Below, in pieces: positions 45,576 through 55,244 of a DNA stretch of 64,000 nucleotides (its first letter is position 1; each line of letters starts with the position of its first letter). The DNA lies in contig NZ_JAUTAE010000001.1 of assembly GCF_030818415.1 (NCBI RefSeq), positions 932,501 to 996,500 on the forward strand. Reading direction: 5' to 3'. Origin of the DNA: Sphingomonas sp. SORGH_AS_0950. GTDB lineage: Bacteria > Pseudomonadota > Alphaproteobacteria > Sphingomonadales > Sphingomonadaceae. The position numbers and the translations under genes were made by a program. The notes beneath the pieces are model-generated. The model worked only from the letters and a program-made list of their open reading frames with translations. It was not told the origin of the DNA and searched no databases.

Positions 45576-46672
45576 AGACCGTCACCGTGTCGCTGGGCGA
45601 CCGCAGCTATCCCATCCATATCGAGGCCGGGCTGCTGGCGCGCGCGGGCGAGATACTGGCGCCGCTGTCGCGCGGCCGCGCCATGGCGATCGTCACCGAC
45701 GAGAATGTCCGCCCGCACCTGGTGATGCTCCAGGCATCGCTGGCCGATGCGGGTGTCGCCAGCGAGGCGATCATCCTGCCGCCGGGGGAGAAGACCAAGA
45801 GCTGGGCGATGCTGGAGCGGGTCTGCGACCGGCTGCTCGAACTGGGGGTGGAGCGGTCGGATCATGTCATCGCGCTGGGCGGCGGGGTGATCGGCGATCT
45901 GGTCGGTTTCGCCTGTTCGATCATCAAGCGCGGCTGCCGCTTCGTCCAGATCCCGACGACGCTGCTGGCGCAGGTCGACTCGTCGGTCGGCGGCAAGACC
46001 GCGATCAACACCTCGGCGGGCAAGAACCTGATCGGCGCATTCCACCAGCCCGCGATGGTGCTGATCGACCCGGCCGTGCTCGACTCGCTGCCCGCGCGCC
46101 AGGTGCGCGCCGGTTATGCCGAGGTCGTCAAATATGGCCTGATCGACGATTTCGCCTTTTTCGAATGGTGCGAAGCCAATGCTCCCGCGCTGCTGGCGGG
46201 CGATGCGGAAGCGCGGGTCCATGCCATCGCGCATTCGGTCGCGGCCAAGGCGCGGATCGTGGCGGCGGACGAGCATGAAACGAACGGTATCCGCGCGCTG
46301 CTCAATCTCGGCCACACTTTCGGCCATGCGTTGGAGGCGGAGGCCGGGTTTTCCGACCGGCTGCTCCATGGCGAGGGCGTCGCGGCGGGTTGCGCGCTCG
46401 CCTTCCGCTATTCGGTGCGCAAGGGGATTTGCGAAGGGCAGGATGCCGAGCGGGTCGCCGCGCACCTGCGCGCGGTCGGCCTGCCCGACGGTCTCGCCGC
46501 CGCCGGGATCGATGCGCCGTCCGCGACGTTGGTCGAGCATATGAAGCACGACAAGAAGATGGCGGCGGGCACCCTGCCCTTCCTGCTGGCGCGCGGGATC
46601 GGCCAGACCTATCTCGACAAGACGGTCGACTTGGCCGACGTGGCGGCGTTCCTGGACACGGAAGCGCGCTGA
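45572..46672 (+). CDS. aroB: 3-dehydroquinate synthase
   Basis: 366 aa. NAD-binding [55 protein letters not shown]; zinc ligands in [13 protein letters not shown] (Glu), [16 protein letters not shown] (His) and [10 protein letters not shown] (His). It makes 3-dehydroquinate from DAHP. Its stop overlaps the ATG of the DUF2256 gene by 1 nt. Confidence 0.96.
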   Translation: MKTVTVSLGDRSYPIHIEAGLLARAGEILAPLSRGRAMAIVTDENVRPHLVMLQASLADAGVASEAIILPPGEKTKSWAMLERVCDRLLELGVERSDHVIALGGGVIGDLVGFACSIIKRGCRFVQIPTTLLAQVDSSVGGKTAINTSAGKNLIGAFHQPAMVLIDPAVLDSLPARQVRAGYAEVVKYGLIDDFAFFEWCEANAPALLAGDAEARVHAIAHSVAAKARIVAADEHETNGIRALLNLGHTFGHALEAEAGFSDRLLHGEGVAAGCALAFRYSVRKGICEGQDAERVAAHLRAVGLPDGLAAAGIDAPSATLVEHMKHDKKMAAGTLPFLLARGIGQTYLDKTVDLADVAAFLDTEAR

Positions 46673-46812
46673 TGCCCAATGGCGTCCGCAAGCAGGATCT
46701 GCCGACCAAGACCTGCCCGGCCTGCGGACGCCCCTTCACCTGGCGCAAGAAATGGGCGCGGGACTGGGAGAATGTGGTCTATTGCTCGGATGCTTGCCGC
46801 AAGAAGCGGTGA
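46672..46812 (+). CDS. DUF2256 zinc-ribbon protein
   Basis: 46 aa: [20 protein letters not shown] then [12 protein letters not shown]. Two Cys pairs (CPAC, CSDAC) form a zinc knuckle rich in Arg/Lys/Trp, probably nucleic-acid binding. It starts at TGATG over the aroB stop. DUF2256 genes are frequently next to photolyase/cryptochrome genes, as here, though this one is in the aro operon and the photolyase is convergent. Confidence 0.85.
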   Translation: MPNGVRKQDLPTKTCPACGRPFTWRKKWARDWENVVYCSDACRKKR

Positions 46813-46819
46813 GGTTTTC

Positions 46820-46928
46820 GCGTGGCCTTCGACTTCGCTCAGGCTGAACGGTGGTTGGAAAGAGCCCGACCCCGTCCGACCCAGCCACCCCAAACCCCGT
46901 TCAGCCTGAGCGAAGTCGAAGGCCACGC
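46820..46928. repeat. REP-like inverted repeat element, copy C
   Basis: Exact 32-nt arms (46820-46851 and 46897-46928) identical to those of copy B, around a 45-bp spacer that differs in sequence. It fills the gap between convergent DUF2256 and photolyase genes and reaches to within 6 bp of the photolyase stop. Confidence 0.9.
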
Positions 46929-46933
46929 CCACC

Positions 46934-48301
46934 CTATACCCGCACAGCCTTCCCCGCCGCCAGCGCCCGCTCGCGCCCCTCACGATGCCCGATGATCTTG
47001 GCCGGATAGCCCTTGGGTCGCCGTCCCGCCTCTTCGGGATCATGGATCACCGCATCGGACAGGTCGCGCAACTCCGGCACCCATTCCCGGATATAATCCC
47101 CCGCATCGAACTTCTCCGACTGGCTGAGCGGCGCCATGATCCGGCCGAACATATTGGCGTCGATCCCGGTCCCCGCCACCCATTGCCAGTTCACAGAATT
47201 ATTACCGTAATCGGCATCGACCAGACAGTCCCAGAACCAGCGTTCGCCTTCGCGCCAGTCGATCAGCAGATGCTTGATCAGAAAGGAGGCGGCGATCATC
47301 CGCACCCGGTTGTGCATCCATCCGGTCGTCCAGAGCTGGCGCATCCCGGCATCGACGATGGGATAGCCGGTCCTGCCGGTCTGCCACGCCTTGAGGTCGG
47401 CCTCCGCCGCCTTGCCCGTGCGCCAGGGCAGGCGATCGAACGCCTCGCGCCCGTTGCGATCGGCATAATCGGGCAGCGCCATCACCACGCCATCGGTGAA
47501 GTCGCGCCACGCCAGTTCCTTGCGGAACGTTTCGGTATCGCCATGCCGGTCGAGCGAGTGCCAGACCGCGCGCGGCGACACTTCGCCGAAATGCAGATGC
47601 GGCGACAGGCGCGAGCTTCCCTCCTCGGACGGCATGTTGCGCGCGGTGTCATAGGCCGAGGCCTTGGCCCCGAAATCCGCCATCCGCTCGCGCGCGGCCG
47701 CCTCGCCCGGTTCCCAGTCCTCGCCGAAGCCGGTCGACCAGTCGGGCCTGGTCGGCAGCAGCTTCCACTCGGCCAGCGCCTCGCCCTTGGGCCATGCCTC
47801 CGGCGCATCCAGCCGGTCGGGCGCGTCGAGCGGATGGGCGGGCGGCATATGGCCCTGCAAGCCCTTCCAAAAGGCCGAATAGATGCGGAACGGCTTGCCC
47901 CCGCCCGTCGTCACGCATTCGGGGCGGGCCAGGTGATTGCCGTCATGCAGGGTCAGCACGTCGCTCAGTTCGTCCTCCGCCGCGCGCCACCAGGGTTCGT
48001 AATGGCGGATGGCATGGACCTGCGCGGCGCCCGTCTCCTCGACCAGCGCGCGGATCGCCGCGACCGCCGACCCGCGCCGCAGGATCAGACGACTGCCCAG
48101 CGCCTCCAGATCCCCGCCCAGCGAGGTGAGGCTGTGGTGCAGCCACCAGCGCTGCGCGCCGCCGATCCGCCAGTCGCCGGGCGTCTCGTCGTCCAGGATA
48201 TAGACCGGGATGACCGGCCCCGCCTGCGCCGCCTCCAGAAGCGCGGGCTGATCGTGAAGGCGGAGGTCCTGGCGAAACCAGACGATATGCGGGGATGTCA
48301 T
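46934..48301 (-). CDS. phrB: Deoxyribodipyrimidine photolyase
   Basis: 455 aa. N-terminal alpha/beta antenna domain (IVWFRQDLRLHDQPAL) and C-terminal FAD domain: RLSPHLHFGEVSPRAVWHSL, WRDFTDGVVMALPDY, DAGMRQLWTTGWMHNRVRMI, ASFLIKHLLIDWREGERWFW, and WQWVAGTGIDANMFGRIMAP. The Trp residues of the electron-transfer chain and the Asn in DYGNNSVNW (FAD N5 region) are present. It is a class I CPD photolyase repairing UV dimers with blue light. Its ATG overlaps the HDAC-like gene stop by 4 nt. Confidence 0.94.
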   Translation of the reverse strand: MTSPHIVWFRQDLRLHDQPALLEAAQAGPVIPVYILDDETPGDWRIGGAQRWWLHHSLTSLGGDLEALGSRLILRRGSAVAAIRALVEETGAAQVHAIRHYEPWWRAAEDELSDVLTLHDGNHLARPECVTTGGGKPFRIYSAFWKGLQGHMPPAHPLDAPDRLDAPEAWPKGEALAEWKLLPTRPDWSTGFGEDWEPGEAAARERMADFGAKASAYDTARNMPSEEGSSRLSPHLHFGEVSPRAVWHSLDRHGDTETFRKELAWRDFTDGVVMALPDYADRNGREAFDRLPWRTGKAAEADLKAWQTGRTGYPIVDAGMRQLWTTGWMHNRVRMIAASFLIKHLLIDWREGERWFWDCLVDADYGNNSVNWQWVAGTGIDANMFGRIMAPLSQSEKFDAGDYIREWVPELRDLSDAVIHDPEEAGRRPKGYPAKIIGHREGRERALAAGKAVRV

Positions 48302-49245
48302 GCAGCCGTTACGTTTCGATCCCGTTCCGGTTCCCCGCGTTCCGGTCGCCGCGCCAATCTCTGGCCCAGCGTCATGAGCGCGGTGACGTGCCGCTCGGCA
48401 ATGGCCATCACATCGTCGCCATAACCGCCGCCCACCGTGCTGGCGAGCGGCAGCGCATGCGCCAGCGCCAGGTCGGCGATCAGGTTTTCGCGCGCGACCA
48501 GCCCCGCCTGGCTGAGCGACAAGCGTCCCAGCCGGTCGTCGACAAAGGGATCGACGCCTGCCTGGTACAAGATGATGTCGGGCCGATGCTCGGCGAGGAA
48601 CGGGCGCAGCGTCGCCTCCAGCTCGGCCAGATAGCCGTCATCGTCCACCCCATCGGGCAATCCGACATCCAGCGTCGAGCGTGCCTTGCGCGCGGGGAAG
48701 TTCTTTTCGGCATGGATCGAATAGGTGACGATATCGGGCCGCCCGGCGGTCAGCGCCGCCGTGCCGTCGCCCTGATGCACGTCGCAGTCGATGATGGCGA
48801 CGCGCTCCACCGTCCCCTCCTCGACCAGACGCACCGCCGCGATGGCGAGGTCGTTGAACACGCAATAGCCCGCCCCCATCGTCGCCAGCGCATGATGGCT
48901 GCCCCCGGCGGTATTGGCGGCAAAACCGTGCTCCAGTGCCAGCATCGCCGCCGTCCAGCTGCCCCCCGGCACCGCCTGCGCGCGGTAGGCGACTTGTTCG
49001 GTCACGGGAAAGCCGATCCGCCGCGTCTTGTCCGGCGGCACTCGCGCCTCCAGCACCTCGGCGACATAGTCGGGATCATGCACCGCCTCCAGCCAGCGGC
49101 GCGGCATCGGCAGCGGCTCGGTCCAGGCGACATCATCCCCCTTCGCGCGCAGCAGGTCGCGGATCGCGCCATTCTTGCCCCAGCGATAGGTGGAGCGGGC
49201 CGGGGCCTCCGTCACATAGGACGGGTGATGGACGACATGGATCAT
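48298..49245 (-). CDS. Histone deacetylase-family zinc amidohydrolase
   Basis: 315 aa. GGSHHALATMGAGYCVFNDL (active-site His-His), IDCDVHQGDGT (zinc Asp and His), ILYQAGVDPFVDDRLG (zinc Asp) and STVGGGYGDD. The layout resembles HDAC11/class IV and bacterial acetylpolyamine-type deacetylases; the physiological substrate is unknown. It is cotranscribed with phrB via a 4-nt overlap and divergent from the HSL hydrolase with only about 19 bp between. Confidence 0.9.
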   Translation of the reverse strand: MIHVVHHPSYVTEAPARSTYRWGKNGAIRDLLRAKGDDVAWTEPLPMPRRWLEAVHDPDYVAEVLEARVPPDKTRRIGFPVTEQVAYRAQAVPGGSWTAAMLALEHGFAANTAGGSHHALATMGAGYCVFNDLAIAAVRLVEEGTVERVAIIDCDVHQGDGTAALTAGRPDIVTYSIHAEKNFPARKARSTLDVGLPDGVDDDGYLAELEATLRPFLAEHRPDIILYQAGVDPFVDDRLGRLSLSQAGLVARENLIADLALAHALPLASTVGGGYGDDVMAIAERHVTALMTLGQRLARRPERGEPERDRNVTAA

Positions 49246-49264
49246 GCGCCCTAGTTAGGAAGCC

Positions 49265-50245
49265 ATGACCCGCGATAGGAGGGCCCCGGCCCCGTTGCCC
49301 GAACTGCGCGCCGATGTCGCCCGCTTCCTCGGCTATTACAACCGCCTGCCCGGCCCGCCGCAGCATGAACTGGGACCCGAGGGGGCGCGACAGATGATGC
49401 GCGCGGCGCGCGACCTGACCGATCCGCCGGTCGGGCCGCTCGGCACCGATCGCGCCTTCACGATAGACGGACCGGCAGGTCCGATCCCGGCGCGGCGGTT
49501 CGATCCGCGCGAGGAGCGCGCGCCCGGCCCGGTCGTGCTGTTCTGCCATGGCGGCGGCTTCGTCATCGGCGACATTTATACCCATGCCTCGCTGGCGGCC
49601 GCGATGGCGCGGCGGCTCGACCTGCCGGTCGTGTCGGTCGATTACCGCCTCGCCCCCGAACATCCCTGGCCCGCCGCGCCCGAGGATTGCGAGGCCGCCG
49701 CGCGCTGGCTGGCGGGACAGCCGGGTACGACCGGGTTGATCGTCACCGGCGACAGCGCGGGCGGGACGCTCGCCACCGTCACCGCCATGGCGCTGCGCGA
49801 CCGGCCCGCCGCCGTGCCGGTGATCGCGCAGGGGCTGCTCTACCCCGCGACCGACATGGGCCGCGCGCATCCGTCCTTGCGCGATTTCGCCGAGGGGCAT
49901 TTCCTGACGCGCGCGATGCTGGACTGGTTCGTCGCCTGCTATGCCGCCGATCTGGGCGATGTCCGCGCCGCCCCGATGCGCGGCGACCTGACCGCCATGC
50001 CGCCCGCCGTCATCGTCACCGCCGAGTGCGATCCGATCCGCGATCAGGGCCGCGCCTATGCCGCCGCACTGGCGCGCGCGGGCGTGCCGGTCACCTTCCG
50101 CGAGGCGCGGGGCACGATCCACGGCTTTGCGACGCTCCGCAAGGCGATCCCCTCCGGCGTTGCCGACCTGACCGGATTTCTGCTTGCGTTGCGCGCACTG
50201 ATCGCCGAGGCGATGGGGCATAGCGAAATGGGACAACAGCCATGA
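49265..50245 (+). CDS. HSL-family alpha/beta hydrolase (esterase)
   Basis: 326 aa. FCHGGGFVIGD oxyanion motif, VDYRLAPEHPWPAAPEDCEA, nucleophile TGDSAGGTLA, acid VTAECDPIRDQG, and His in TIHGFATL. This is the hormone-sensitive-lipase/esterase family IV, cytoplasmic, acting on short-chain esters. It overlaps rppH by 4 nt. Confidence 0.9.
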   Translation: MTRDRRAPAPLPELRADVARFLGYYNRLPGPPQHELGPEGARQMMRAARDLTDPPVGPLGTDRAFTIDGPAGPIPARRFDPREERAPGPVVLFCHGGGFVIGDIYTHASLAAAMARRLDLPVVSVDYRLAPEHPWPAAPEDCEAAARWLAGQPGTTGLIVTGDSAGGTLATVTAMALRDRPAAVPVIAQGLLYPATDMGRAHPSLRDFAEGHFLTRAMLDWFVACYAADLGDVRAAPMRGDLTAMPPAVIVTAECDPIRDQGRAYAAALARAGVPVTFREARGTIHGFATLRKAIPSGVADLTGFLLALRALIAEAMGHSEMGQQP

Positions 50246-50757
50246 CCGACCTTCCCTATCGCCCCTGCGCGGGCGTCATCCTGATGAACCGCGATGGCCG
50301 GGTCTTTGTCGGCCAGCGGATCGATTCGACGCTGGAGGCGTGGCAGCTGCCGCAGGGCGGGATCGATCCGGGCGAGGATGCCGATGCGGCGGGACTTCGC
50401 GAGTTGTTCGAGGAAACCGGCGTCACCGCCGACAAGGTCGAATTGATCGCCAGGGCCCCCCGCGAGCTGACCTATGACCTGCCCGAGGACATGATCGGCA
50501 AGGTGTGGAAGGGCAAGTGGCGCGGCCAGCGGCAGATCTGGTTCCTCTATCGCTTTCTGGGCGAGGATAGCGACATCCGCATCGACACCGAGCATCCCGA
50601 ATTCCGCGCCTGGCGCTGGGCCGAGCCGGAGACGCTGCCCGCGATGATCGTGCCGTTCAAGAAGGCGCTGTACGAGGAACTGCTGGTCGTCTTCGCGGCG
50701 CATTTCACCGCAGGGCACGGGGCCCGCGCCGTTTCCGCGGAACCGCCAAAGGCGTAA
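50242..50757 (+). CDS. rppH: RNA pyrophosphohydrolase
   Basis: 171 aa. YRPCAGVILMNRDGRVFVGQ, QLPQGGIDPGEDADAAGLRE, LFEETGVTADKVE (Nudix box), then PEDMIGKVWKGKWRGQRQIW, the RppH/Ap4A-type signature. It removes pyrophosphate from 5'-triphosphorylated mRNA to start decay. Confidence 0.94.
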   Translation: MTDLPYRPCAGVILMNRDGRVFVGQRIDSTLEAWQLPQGGIDPGEDADAAGLRELFEETGVTADKVELIARAPRELTYDLPEDMIGKVWKGKWRGQRQIWFLYRFLGEDSDIRIDTEHPEFRAWRWAEPETLPAMIVPFKKALYEELLVVFAAHFTAGHGARAVSAEPPKA

Positions 50758-50767
50758 GGCACGAACC

Positions 50768-51679
50768 ATGAAGACCCGGCTGTTGCTGATCCCCATGGCG
50801 CTCGGCCTGCTGGCCAATGCCGAGCCGAACGATCCCGACCCCGCGCTGATCCCGCCGCCGATCCGTGCCATGCTGGAGGCCGCGATCGCCAGCGGGAACG
50901 AGACCGAGATCACCACGGTCGTCAAATATGCCCGCAACGCCGTGCCCGAGGCCGCCGACGCGATCGATGCGATGGCCGATGTGTGGCGCGACGAAAAGAC
51001 CGCCAGCCGCAGCCGGACGCTGCGCGAGGCGACCTTTTTCGACCTGTGGCATGGCCGCGTCGAACTGGGCGGCTTCGCGACGACGGGCAACAGCCAGAAT
51101 CTGGGGCTGACCGGCGTACTCGACCTGACGCGCGAGGGGCTGCAATGGCGGCACAAGCTGCACGTCCAGGGCGATTATCAGGAGAGCTTCAACGTCACCA
51201 GCCGCGAACATTATGTCGCGTCCTACGAACCCAATTACAAACTCAGCGCCAACAATTACGTTTACGGCGCGGCGCAATATGAAGGCGACCGTTTCCTCGG
51301 CTATTTCAACCGCTTCTCGGCTTCGGCGGGTGCGGGTTACAGCGCGATCCGGAAACCCCGCATGACGCTGGACGTCGAACTGGGCCCGGCGTTCCGGCAT
51401 ACCGAGTTCACCGACGGTCGGATCGAAAGCGCGCTGGCGGCGCGCGGCAATCTGAACTTCGTCTGGAAACTGACCCCGGCCATGTCGCTGACCCAGAGCG
51501 CCTCGGCCTATCTCCAGAAGTTCAACAGCACGATCGGCACCAATTCGGCGCTCAACGCCAAGGTGTTCGGGCCGCTCTCCGCGCAGATTTCGTATAATGT
51601 CCAGTATGAAAGCCAGCCGCCGGCGGGCCGCCAGACGACCGACACGATCACTCGCGCCTCGGTGGTGTACAGCTTCTGA
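50768..51679 (+). CDS. DUF481 outer-membrane beta-barrel protein
   Basis: 303 aa. N-terminal signal MKTRLLLIPMALGLLANAEP, a short helical segment (IRAMLEAAIASGNETEITTV), then the DUF481 barrel from about 95: GRVELGGFATTGNSQNLGLT, LQWRHKLHVQGDYQESFN, ANNYVYGAAQYEGDRFLGYF, ending with VYSF, an aromatic C-terminal residue typical of outer membrane barrels. Similar to YdiY, said to respond to low pH; function unknown. It follows rppH by 10 nt. Confidence 0.85.
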   Translation: MKTRLLLIPMALGLLANAEPNDPDPALIPPPIRAMLEAAIASGNETEITTVVKYARNAVPEAADAIDAMADVWRDEKTASRSRTLREATFFDLWHGRVELGGFATTGNSQNLGLTGVLDLTREGLQWRHKLHVQGDYQESFNVTSREHYVASYEPNYKLSANNYVYGAAQYEGDRFLGYFNRFSASAGAGYSAIRKPRMTLDVELGPAFRHTEFTDGRIESALAARGNLNFVWKLTPAMSLTQSASAYLQKFNSTIGTNSALNAKVFGPLSAQISYNVQYESQPPAGRQTTDTITRASVVYSF

Positions 51680-51727
51680 CGCGGCGGGGGGTTCACCTGC
51701 CCCCATGGCATGGCATAGTCTCGCGCG

Positions 51728-52930
51728 ATGGAGAGACTGACACCCATCGAACGCGACGCCGTGGCATCCGCCGCCGCCTATCCGATGCTGCCGCTGGTCG
51801 AGCAATGGGCCGCGATCAACAGCGGCACGCGCAACCTGCCCGGACTGGCGATCATGGCCGATCGGCTGGCGGAGCGATTCGGCACCCTGCCCGGCACGCT
51901 GACCCTGGTCGATCCCGACCGGGTCGAGCGGGTCGGCGCGGACGGGCGGCTCGCCCCCCTCGACCATGGCCGCCACCTGCATCTCTCGGTCCGTCGCCAC
52001 GCACCGGTGCAGATGCTGTTCACCGGTCATATGGACACCGTCTATCCGGCCGATCACCCCTTTCAGGTGGTGACGCGGCTCGACGCCAACCGCATCGGCG
52101 GGCCCGGCGTCGCCGACATGAAGGGCGGGCTGGCGGTCCTGCTCGCCGCGCTCCAGGCGGTGGAGGCGAGCCCGCTGGCCGAACGGTTCGGCTATGACGT
52201 CCTCATCAACTCCGACGAAGAGACCGGCTCCGCATCGTCGGCGGCGCTGATCGCGCGGGTCGCGGCGGGCAAGGTCGCCGCGCTGACCTATGAACCCGCG
52301 CTGCCCGACGGGACGCTGGCGGGGGCGCGCGGCGGCACCGGCAACTTCACCATCGTCGTGCGCGGGCGCAGCGCCCATGCGGGCCGTAATCCCGAGGAAG
52401 GGCGCAACGCCATCGTCGCCGCCGCACGGATCACGCTGGAACTGGCGCAGTTGGGCTCGGACGACATCACCGTCAATCCGGCGCGGATCGATGGCGGCGG
52501 GCCGAACAATGTCGTCCCCGACCTCGCCATGCTCCACGTCAATTTCCGCCCCCGCGCGCTCGCCGCGATCGAGCGGACCGGCCCCGCGATGCAGGCCATT
52601 GCCGAGCGGATCGCCGCCGAGCATGACGTGGGCGTGGCGGTGCATGGCAGCTTCAACCGTCCGCCCAAACCCATTGACGACGGTGCGGCCCGGCTGTTCG
52701 AGACGGTGCGCGCGGCGGGCGGCGATCTGGGCCTGACCATCGGCTGGCGCGACACGGGCGGGGTGTGCGACGGCAACAACATCGCCGCGGCCGGGGTGCC
52801 GGTGGTCGACACCATGGGCGTGCGCGGCGGCGCGATCCACTCGGCAGAGGAATATATGCTGATCGACAGCCTGGCCGAACGCGCGGGCTTGTCGGCGCTG
52901 ACCATCCTGCGCATCATCGGTGCCGCATGA
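51728..52930 (+). CDS. M20-family metallohydrolase in the arginine succinyl module
   Basis: 400 aa. Zinc-peptidase motifs: LFTGHMDTVYP (His101, Asp103), GPGVADMKGGLAVLL (bridging Asp130), INSDEETGSASSA (catalytic/ligand Glu164-165), a dimerisation lid with GGTGNFTIVVRGRSAHAGRN and NNVVPDLAMLHVNFR, and AIHSAEEY (last zinc His). These enzymes hydrolyse amide bonds of N-acyl amino acids or peptides (ArgE, DapE, carboxypeptidase G2). The stop overlaps astA by 4 nt, so it may take the role of the succinylglutamate desuccinylase AstE, which is not in the window. Confidence 0.88.
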   Translation: MERLTPIERDAVASAAAYPMLPLVEQWAAINSGTRNLPGLAIMADRLAERFGTLPGTLTLVDPDRVERVGADGRLAPLDHGRHLHLSVRRHAPVQMLFTGHMDTVYPADHPFQVVTRLDANRIGGPGVADMKGGLAVLLAALQAVEASPLAERFGYDVLINSDEETGSASSAALIARVAAGKVAALTYEPALPDGTLAGARGGTGNFTIVVRGRSAHAGRNPEEGRNAIVAAARITLELAQLGSDDITVNPARIDGGGPNNVVPDLAMLHVNFRPRALAAIERTGPAMQAIAERIAAEHDVGVAVHGSFNRPPKPIDDGAARLFETVRAAGGDLGLTIGWRDTGGVCDGNNIAAAGVPVVDTMGVRGGAIHSAEEYMLIDSLAERAGLSALTILRIIGAA

Positions 52931-53946
52931 GCAGCTTCTGCATCCGCCCCGCGGTCGATAGCGACCTTCGCCATTTGTATGAAATGGCCAAGCTGACCGG
53001 CGGCGGCTTCACCAACCTGCCCCCCGACCGCCGTGCGCTGACCGCGAAGCTCGCGCGCAGCCATGAGGCCTTTGCGGATGACGGCGACGGCAAGGTCAAG
53101 GACGAGCTGTTCGTCCTGATGCTGGAGGACCGCGCGACCGGCGAGGTGCGCGGTACCTGCCAGATCTTCACCCATGTCGGGCAGAAGCATCCCTTCTACA
53201 GCTATCGCATCGGCACGCTGACCCAGCATAGCCGCGAGTTGGAGCGCACCTTCCGCGCCGAGATGCTGTCGCTGACCACGGATCTGGAGGGCGCGAGCGA
53301 GGTCGGCGGGCTGTTCCTGCATCCCGGCGAGCGCGCGGGCGGGCTGGGCCTGCTGCTCGCGCGCAGTCGCTACCTGTTCATGCGCGCCAACCGGGCGCGC
53401 TTCGCCGACCGGGTGCTGGCCGAACTGCGCGGAGTGATCGACGAAGCGGGGGGATCGCCCTTCTGGGACGGGCTGGCGGGGCGCTTCTTCGGGATGAATT
53501 TCCAGGAGGCCGACCAGTTCAACGCGATCCACGGCCACCAGTTCATCGCCGACCTGATGCCCAAGCATCCCATCTATACCGCGATGCTGACCGACACCGC
53601 GCGCGCCGCGATCGGCCTGCCCCACCCCTCGGGCCGCGCCGCGATGCGGATGCTGGAGAATGAGGGCTTCGCCTTCGAACATTATATCGACATCTTCGAC
53701 GGCGGCCCGACCATGACCGCGCGGACCGACCAAGTGCGCACCATCCGCGACGCGCGCGAGAGCCGGGTGGTCGCGATCGACGCGCATCCGGGGCGCGAGG
53801 CGCTGGTGGCGGCGGGACGGCTGACCGATTTCCGCTGCGCGCTGGCGGAGGTCCGCGACGGGGACGGCGGGATCATCCTGTCCGAACAGGCCGCCAACAC
53901 GCTCGACCTGGCGGTCGGCGACACCGTCCTGCATATCGATCGGTGA
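52927..53946 (+). CDS. astA: Arginine N-succinyltransferase
   Basis: 339 aa. Family signatures: IRPAVDSDLRHLYEMAKLTG, GGFTNLPPDRRALTAKLARS, HPFYSYRIGTLTQHSRELE, EVGGLFLHPGERAGGLGLLL, FWDGLAGRFFGMNFQEADQF, and IYDIFDGGP-like YIDIFDGGPTM. It transfers succinyl from succinyl-CoA to arginine alpha-amine, first step of the AST pathway. ATGA overlap upstream with the M20 gene and GTGA overlap with astB. Confidence 0.95.
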   Translation: MSSFCIRPAVDSDLRHLYEMAKLTGGGFTNLPPDRRALTAKLARSHEAFADDGDGKVKDELFVLMLEDRATGEVRGTCQIFTHVGQKHPFYSYRIGTLTQHSRELERTFRAEMLSLTTDLEGASEVGGLFLHPGERAGGLGLLLARSRYLFMRANRARFADRVLAELRGVIDEAGGSPFWDGLAGRFFGMNFQEADQFNAIHGHQFIADLMPKHPIYTAMLTDTARAAIGLPHPSGRAAMRMLENEGFAFEHYIDIFDGGPTMTARTDQVRTIRDARESRVVAIDAHPGREALVAAGRLTDFRCALAEVRDGDGGIILSEQAANTLDLAVGDTVLHIDR

Positions 53947-55205
53947 GCGTCATGCTGAGAGAGATCAACTTCGACGGCATCATCGGGCCGAGCCACAATT
54001 ATGCGGGGCTCAGCCATGGCAATCTCGCCGCGACCCGCAATGCGGGCAAGACCTCACACCCCCGCGCCGCCGCGCTTCAGGGGATCGCCAAGATGCGCGC
54101 GAATCTCGACCTGGGACTGGTGCAGGGCATCCTCCTGCCGCATCCCCGGCCCGATCATGGCTGGCTCGGGCGGTTGGCCACCGACTATGACGCCGCTTCG
54201 CCCGTCCTGAAGGCGCAGGCGCTGTCCGCCTCGGCGATGTGGGCGGCCAATGCGGCAACCGTCTCGCCCGCGCCCGACACGCGCGACGGACGATGCCACC
54301 TGACCGTCGCCAACCTGCTGACCATGCCGCATCGCAGCCACGAATGGCCCGCGACGCTGGCACAGCTCAAGCTGATCTTCGCCGATCCCGCCTTCGTGGT
54401 CCATTCGCCGGTCCCCGCCCCGTTCGGCGACGAGGGCGCGGCCAACCATATGCGGCTGTGCAGCGGCCACGATCATCCCGGTGTCGAGATCTTCGTCTAT
54501 GGCGAGAGCGGCGGCCCCTTCCCGGCACGCCAGCACCGTCAGGCGTGCGAGGCCGTGGCACGCGCGCATCGCCTGTCGCCCGACCGGGTGCTGTTCGCGC
54601 GCCAGTCGGATGCCGCCATCGCGGCGGGCGCCTTCCACAACGATGTCGTCGCGGTCGCCAATGAGCGCGTGCTGTTCGCGCATGAACAGGCCTTTGCCGA
54701 TCGGGAGAGCCTCCACGCCGACCTGCGCACCTTGATGCCCGATGTCGAGATCGTCGAGGTGCCCGCCGCGCGGGTCAGCCTGGAGGATGCCATCACCTCC
54801 TATCTGTTCAACGCGCAGCTCGTCACGCCGCCGGACGGCCAGCCCACGCTGATCCTGCCGCAGGAGGCGCGCGACAATGTCGCCGTCTGGTCCTGGCTTC
54901 AGGAGCATGTCGCGGGCAATGGCCCGATCCGGCGGCTGGAGGTGGTGAACGTCCGCGAATCGATGGCCAATGGCGGCGGCCCCGCCTGTCTGCGGCTGCG
55001 CGTCGTCGCCGACCCGGCCACCATCGACCCGCGCTTCCTGGTGGATCATGCCGCGCTCGACCGGATCGCCGCCGTCGTCGAGGCGCATTGGCCCGAGGCG
55101 ATCGATCCGACCGGGATCGCCGATCCCCGCCTGGTCGCACAGGTCGAGGGAGCCCGGCGCGCACTGCTGGAATCGCTCGACTGTCTCATATTGGCCGCCG
55201 GTTGA
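53943..55205 (+). CDS. astB: N-succinylarginine dihydrolase
   Basis: 420 aa from the GTG at 53943, which overlaps the astA stop (GTGA); ATG 53952 preceded by GGTGAG is an equally good start. Guanidino-group-modifying fold: INFDGIIGPSHNYAGLSHGN, KSHPRAAALQGIAKMRANLDLG-like, HNDVVAVANERVLFAHEQAF (catalytic His), and NGGGPACLRLRVV with the nucleophile Cys near the C-terminus (about 347). It converts N2-succinylarginine to succinylornithine plus ammonia and CO2. astC/astD are not in the window. Confidence 0.95.
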   Translation: MSVMLREINFDGIIGPSHNYAGLSHGNLAATRNAGKTSHPRAAALQGIAKMRANLDLGLVQGILLPHPRPDHGWLGRLATDYDAASPVLKAQALSASAMWAANAATVSPAPDTRDGRCHLTVANLLTMPHRSHEWPATLAQLKLIFADPAFVVHSPVPAPFGDEGAANHMRLCSGHDHPGVEIFVYGESGGPFPARQHRQACEAVARAHRLSPDRVLFARQSDAAIAAGAFHNDVVAVANERVLFAHEQAFADRESLHADLRTLMPDVEIVEVPAARVSLEDAITSYLFNAQLVTPPDGQPTLILPQEARDNVAVWSWLQEHVAGNGPIRRLEVVNVRESMANGGGPACLRLRVVADPATIDPRFLVDHAALDRIAAVVEAHWPEAIDPTGIADPRLVAQVEGARRALLESLDCLILAAG

Positions 55206-55244
55206 GGCTTGGCGCGGGGCCTGAGCGGTGGTGTAAAGCGCCGC

